Translations under genes and position numbers: made by a program
NCBI GenBank assembly: GCA_964251675.1
Contig: CAXUKS010000016.1
Location: forward strand, 1-64,000
From: JANXMY01 sp964251675
GTDB taxonomy: Bacteria > Armatimonadota > Armatimonadia > Armatimonadales > Capsulimonadaceae
DNA length: 64,000 bases
Reading direction: 5' to 3'
Notes under the pieces: model-generated
Database searches by the model: none
What the model was told of the DNA's origin: nothing
The model's input: the letters and a program-made list of their open reading frames with translations, nothing else
In this document: piece after piece, positions 60,749 through 64,000 of the stretch
Position numbering within the stretch: position 1 is the first letter of the stretch
Layout: each line of letters starts with the position of its first letter

Positions 60749-61483
60749 ATGCAGGCAGAAAGAACCAACGTGAAGCGATCCAATCAGCCGAGGCAGCCCC
60801 TCCCTCTCCCCGAAGAAAACACTGAAAAAGAGAGCAGTGAAGGAGAAATCAGTGAAGAAGAGGAAAGGGAAGCTCTTGCTGAACCTGGTGAAGTCGCTCA
60901 AGGTCATCACTGGCTTCGGCATTTCGGCGTTTCTACAAGCCGCAGGACGGAGGCTGGAGCAAAAAACTCGAGTAAGAAAATCTTCGGTTCTGATGTCACT
61001 TCTCTGGGGAGCCTGGAAGCGGAAATTCTGGGCTTGCTTTGGGAGATCGGCAAGCCTGCCAATGGGATGGATGTTGCTGAAGCTGCTCTTTACAGACGGC
61101 GGAGCCAGGGCCAGGAACCTATAGCTTTTTCTACTGTAAACACAACCCTTCGCCGACTTACCGATAAGGGGCTTCTCGCTAGTCAGAAGGGTGAAGCCCG
61201 AACACCGTACTACACTCCTACAGTCGGACGCGAAGAGATGGCAGCCCGCATTCTCAACAACGTCTCTCAAACCTTGCTTGGGCGGTCCCTTCACGGACTT
61301 ATCCCTAAATTGGGCGGCGGCCTAAAGCAGAATGTGCCGGATAGCACTGCTGAACAAGAGGAACTTGCTCGCCTGATGCAGGCACTTGAACAGGCGGCAC
61401 AACCACCGCCCGCATCTTTGCCGCCTGCGAAACCGGAAACTTCCGGCTCTGAAACGATACAATCCGACCCAGAAGTGAAATAG
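60749..61483 (+). CDS. BlaI/MecI-family repressor with long N-terminal extension
   Basis: The 244-residue product has the winged helix of BlaI/MecI/CopY regulators at about 88-160 (LGSLEAEILGLLWEIGKPAN, PIAFSTVNTTLRRLTDKGLL, SQKGEARTPYYTPTVGREEM). The N-terminal ~85 residues are charged, low-complexity and longer than in the family, so a later start cannot be excluded; none is marked by a good ribosome-binding site. The C-terminus is Pro-rich. It stands directly before a BlaR1-type M56 peptidase gene, the usual pairing, and probably represses this operon and perhaps the peptide genes beyond. Confidence 0.8.
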   Translation: MQAERTNVKRSNQPRQPLPLPEENTEKESSEGEISEEEEREALAEPGEVAQGHHWLRHFGVSTSRRTEAGAKNSSKKIFGSDVTSLGSLEAEILGLLWEIGKPANGMDVAEAALYRRRSQGQEPIAFSTVNTTLRRLTDKGLLASQKGEARTPYYTPTVGREEMAARILNNVSQTLLGRSLHGLIPKLGGGLKQNVPDSTAEQEELARLMQALEQAAQPPPASLPPAKPETSGSETIQSDPEVK

Positions 61484-61599
61484 TGCAATTCCAAGTAGTG
61501 CGACTCCAAAAGCTGCGGAATGCTGGTAGTCGTGCTATTGAACGCTGGCTGTTCTAAAGCGGCGGGCCCGAACCTCGCGATTATCCTCTACTGGCAAAG

Positions 61600-62862
61600 A
61601 TGTACCCCTTACTTCGACATGTCTCTCTTTGTACCCACTGGTGCTCACATTTCTTGTTGCTGCTGTTCGCCCGCCACTGGATGATTGGCTTAACCAACCT
61701 CGGAGCAACAGCTCTCTTGGGACTGGGCCTTGTCCGTGCTGCCGAGCGCTGGCATCTGTTTGGAGCGGGCACACAGGTGATCCTATATCTGCGCCGAGGC
61801 GTTCTGTTAGTTGCTTTAGCCAAAGGTGCACTTTACTTGATCTTAGGAGAAAGTATGCGTGCTTCGGCGAATCACTGGTGGATCATCGGATTTCAATTTC
61901 CTGACCCTGCCGAGACTGCTGGTTTGCTGGTTCAGACCGGTTACTCCATCTGGCAACCCACGGAAATCTCGCACGAGGTGACTCAGGTACTGCTGGGAGT
62001 GGCGACTGTCTACCTTTTTCTGCGTGCCGTGCAGTTATTCCTGGCTCGCCGCGCCTTTGGCCTATGGATAAGCCTTGGTACGGGGCCGCCCTCTATTCGG
62101 TCAAGCATGCTCCTTGCACGTGCGGCAGATCGCCTTCGGCTGCCATTCTCCGCATCCCTTCCAGCCCTCGTTGAACTCGACCTGCCGGGTCAGAGCAGTC
62201 AGTTTATAACACCGATGTTGCTGGGTCTTGTGCGGCCAGTCTTGCTTCTTCCGCCGCAACTCTCGGAACTGCTTTCGGATGCGGAACTTGAAATGGTGCT
62301 GCGGCACGAACTTGCTCACCTGATCCGCCGAGATCATTGGTGGCGCTGGTTGCTCTTGTGGGTAACCGATGTGGGTGGACTCACTGTGCTTGCGTTCCGG
62401 CTGAAGGCGGTCGTTGTGGAGATCGAGGAGCGACTTTGTGACCGGCTGGCGGTTCAATCTCCTGAAGAAGCACTCTTGCTCGCAAGTGCATTGATGGTCG
62501 CCACACAGAGGTCCAGCGCAAATAGACAGGCGGATCCTGATCTTGATACCAAGCTAGCGATCTACCCTTTCGTTCCGCTGCTGTTCGGTGGTTACGGTAC
62601 ATCCTGGCAGCCTGCTATTCTGCAAGGGCGACTGGCTGGGTTGCTGGCCTGGAGCCAGGAACTCGCAGCCTTAGAAGCCAGAAAGAAGTCAATTTTCTCG
62701 CTGAAGGAAAAACCTATTTCAGGGCGGGGAATCGACGCGGTGATTACGAGGCTCACGAGTTTCATCAAGCAGTTTTGCCGTTCCCTCATTGCTGCTTTCT
62801 TCTTTCTTCTGCTTGTTGTGATTTTATATGTCAAGGTTCACTTGACATTAAATCTCCAGTGA
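61600..62862 (+). CDS. BlaR1/MecR1-type M56 membrane peptidase
   Basis: The 420-residue protein has four membrane helices in the N-terminal 150 residues and a cytoplasmic M56 peptidase domain with PVLLLPPQLSELLSDAELEM and the zinc motif HELAHLIRRDHWW near 236-248. Further VEIEERLCDRLAV supplies the third ligand Glu. A last membrane helix lies at about 393-412. No penicillin-binding sensor domain is present. Family members sense a signal and cleave the BlaI-type repressor. The ligand here is unknown. Confidence 0.85.
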   Translation: MYPLLRHVSLCTHWCSHFLLLLFARHWMIGLTNLGATALLGLGLVRAAERWHLFGAGTQVILYLRRGVLLVALAKGALYLILGESMRASANHWWIIGFQFPDPAETAGLLVQTGYSIWQPTEISHEVTQVLLGVATVYLFLRAVQLFLARRAFGLWISLGTGPPSIRSSMLLARAADRLRLPFSASLPALVELDLPGQSSQFITPMLLGLVRPVLLLPPQLSELLSDAELEMVLRHELAHLIRRDHWWRWLLLWVTDVGGLTVLAFRLKAVVVEIEERLCDRLAVQSPEEALLLASALMVATQRSSANRQADPDLDTKLAIYPFVPLLFGGYGTSWQPAILQGRLAGLLAWSQELAALEARKKSIFSLKEKPISGRGIDAVITRLTSFIKQFCRSLIAAFFFLLLVVILYVKVHLTLNLQ

Positions 62863-62893
62863 TTTATTTTTTTGTTCTCTTTTTTACAAAAAG

Positions 62894-62922
62894 TTTTTAT
62901 TTAATGTTTTTTGTGTTATAAT
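62894..62922 (+). promoter_or_regulatory. Promoter of the peptide/radical-SAM unit
   Basis: TATAAT at 62917-62922 with a T-rich -35-like TTTTTA at 62894. The surrounding bases contain an imperfect dyad (ACAAAAA ... TTTTTTGT) that could be the operator of the BlaI-like repressor. Confidence 0.5.
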
Positions 62923-62969
62923 GCGTTTAACAGCATCCCCGTAATTTTAGCAGGAGTGAGAAAACTCGC

Positions 62970-63182
62970 ATGTTGGCACTGAACAATACACAAGGACTTT
63001 GGGCCCGATCCGATTCGAGTGTTCCCAATGGGGTAGGTCATTCCATCAAGGAAACGGTTCCTATTTGTTGTTGGAACGTGTGTGCTTCAATCCATCCGGC
63101 AAAGGCACCTCGCTCTGTCTCAAACGATTCAGGTATCTCCGGTGCTGAGCCTCTGAGCACCAACGCTGGAGGGCAACACTGA
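62970..63182 (+). CDS. Small peptide, candidate RiPP precursor
   Basis: The 70-residue product has a leader-like N-terminal part and a Cys-containing stretch VPICCWNVCASIHPAKAP near the middle, then a Ser/Asn/Gly-rich tail. Its stop overlaps the ATG of the radical-SAM gene (TGATG), so both are translated together. This is the usual arrangement for a ribosomally made peptide and its maturase. AGGAG lies rather far (about 13 bases) before the ATG. No known precursor family was recognised; a spurious ORF is possible. Confidence 0.5.
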   Translation: MLALNNTQGLWARSDSSVPNGVGHSIKETVPICCWNVCASIHPAKAPRSVSNDSGISGAEPLSTNAGGQH

Positions 63183-64000
63183 TGTCTTCCACGTTCTCAC
63201 CGTCGGGATTGATCTACAGCCCTAGAATGGCTGTCGGTAAAGTTTCTCATGCTGAGACGCCTCTTTTCGTTACGCCGCACCATTTGACCAATCGACTCCT
63301 TGTGGAAACGGTTGGACCGGACATGCATCTGATCTTCAACCCGCTTTCTGGTGCAGTAGACCGCGTGGGAGACGATGAGCTCGTGTGGCTGCGACGCTTG
63401 CAAGATGGTGAAACTTTGCCTTTGACGGAGGCTGAACGGCTAGAGCTTTCAGAGCGTGCTTACCTATTCGAGAACCCCGCTGCTGAAGAAGATTTCCTGG
63501 ACCAGTGCGTCGCGGATGCCTGGGCACGGATGCAGACAGGCCAGCCCGATATCTATACGGTCTGCCCGACGCTTGCCTGCAACCTCGCCTGTGCGTACTG
63601 TTTCGAGGGAGACAGTTTGCTCGACAAGGCCCAGGGAGTCATGAGCGATACCCAAGTGGATGCCTTCTTTGAGGCGATTGCAGACCTGCGGCGCGGGCAT
63701 CCGGCGGGGCAGGCTGCGGTTCCCTGGCTCTCGCTGTTCGGCGGCGAGCCGCTTCTGCCCAGTACGCAGCGGTGCGTCGCGCGGCTCCTGGCCGGGGCAG
63801 CTGACGGCGGCTTCCTGGTAGGGGCAACGACCAACGGCGTGAACGTCGTCCGGTTCGAGGGCCTGCTGCGCGAGTACGCGGACATCCTCGCCGTCTTCCA
63901 GATCACCCTGGACGGCCCGCAGGCGGTCCACGACGCCCGCCGCCACCGGCTCGGCGGGCAGGGGACGTTTGCGGAGATCGTGCGCGGCATCGACCTGCTG
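63182..64000 (+). CDS. Radical SAM maturase, partial (runs off the window)
   Basis: 273 residues are present. The N-terminal ~110 residues include a part like peptide-binding domains of RiPP maturases (LFVTPHHLTNRLLVETVGPD). The radical-SAM cluster motif is CNLACAYCFEG (C-x-x-x-C-x-x-C) at about 133-143, followed by WLSLFGGEPLLPS (GGE motif) and FQITLDGPQAVHDARR. These are typical of SPASM/Twitch-type peptide modifiers. The 3' end, where auxiliary iron-sulfur Cys would lie, is outside the window. Substrate likely the peptide in front. Confidence 0.9.
   Translation, partial: MSSTFSPSGLIYSPRMAVGKVSHAETPLFVTPHHLTNRLLVETVGPDMHLIFNPLSGAVDRVGDDELVWLRRLQDGETLPLTEAERLELSERAYLFENPAAEEDFLDQCVADAWARMQTGQPDIYTVCPTLACNLACAYCFEGDSLLDKAQGVMSDTQVDAFFEAIADLRRGHPAGQAAVPWLSLFGGEPLLPSTQRCVARLLAGAADGGFLVGATTNGVNVVRFEGLLREYADILAVFQITLDGPQAVHDARRHRLGGQGTFAEIVRGIDLL

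Overview
This window looks like part of a large plasmid or plasmid-derived accessory island from a GC-rich environmental bacterium. The evidence is a TraG/VirD4-like ATPase with a replication-relaxation protein, a RepO-like protein, an ExeA-type ATPase, a winged-helix protein whose gene carries an iteron-like array, several recombinases, and many degraded insertion sequences. There is no rRNA, tRNA or core-metabolism gene. Redoxin/DUF1573 proteins and the BlaI/BlaR1 pair would suit Armatimonadota or Chloroflexota, but this is a guess; the phylum cannot be fixed from this sequence. One run of 100 N (55979-56078) shows it is a draft scaffold, and the gap falls inside a tandem repeat.

Layout. 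1-9 kb: decayed IS1- and IS3-family transposases around a lower-GC block of exported proteins (a secreted protein, a redoxin-DUF1573 fusion, a DsbA-like and a thioredoxin-like protein). 9-11.6 kb: a small unknown gene, an intact tyrosine recombinase and a broken one. 11.7-14.4 kb: a four-gene ubiquitin-like conjugation operon (Ubl, E2-like, JAB peptidase, E1-like). 14.6-16.8 kb, convergent with it: a three-gene set made of a Gly-rich small protein, a PfkB kinase fused to a nucleoside deoxyribosyltransferase-like domain, and a QueC-like enzyme. 17-27.4 kb: plasmid transfer and maintenance genes (TraG-like, replication-relaxation, DUF932, SWIM zinc finger and others) and two stretches with strong RNA- or DNA-folding potential at 22.4-22.9 kb. 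27.8-35.2 kb: a complete pPIWI_RE three-gene defence island with its own palindromic operators, followed by an HNH nuclease. The island lies between two imperfect direct repeats (about 26.3 and 38.0 kb).

38.4-47.2 kb: an XRE regulator, a LuxI-like GNAT protein with a 7TM sensor-like protein, a frameshifted MT-A70 methyltransferase, a MITE-like element, a YhcG-type nuclease and a large serine recombinase flanked by two inverted homologous small ORFs. 47.2-52.5 kb: a CD-NTase with a SAVED-domain effector (CBASS), a DEDDh exonuclease, and a terpenoid-cyclase-like toroid protein with two membrane helices. 52.7-60.6 kb: XRE regulator, Mrr-like nuclease, YdjM-like membrane protein and the replication region, with two perfect DnaA boxes and five 16-17 bp dyad-symmetric sites inside a putative initiator gene. 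60.7-64 kb: BlaI/BlaR1-type regulators, then a small peptide gene coupled to a radical-SAM maturase that runs off the end.

The genes work as an accessory load of several stacked immune systems (Ubl conjugation, QueC-type, pPIWI_RE, CBASS, standalone nucleases) on a replicon with its own replication and mobilisation functions. The most promising points for follow-up are the QueC/PfkB-deoxyribosyltransferase/Gly-rich trio, the Ubl operon next to it, and the in-gene iteron array that resembles the layout of the lambda origin.
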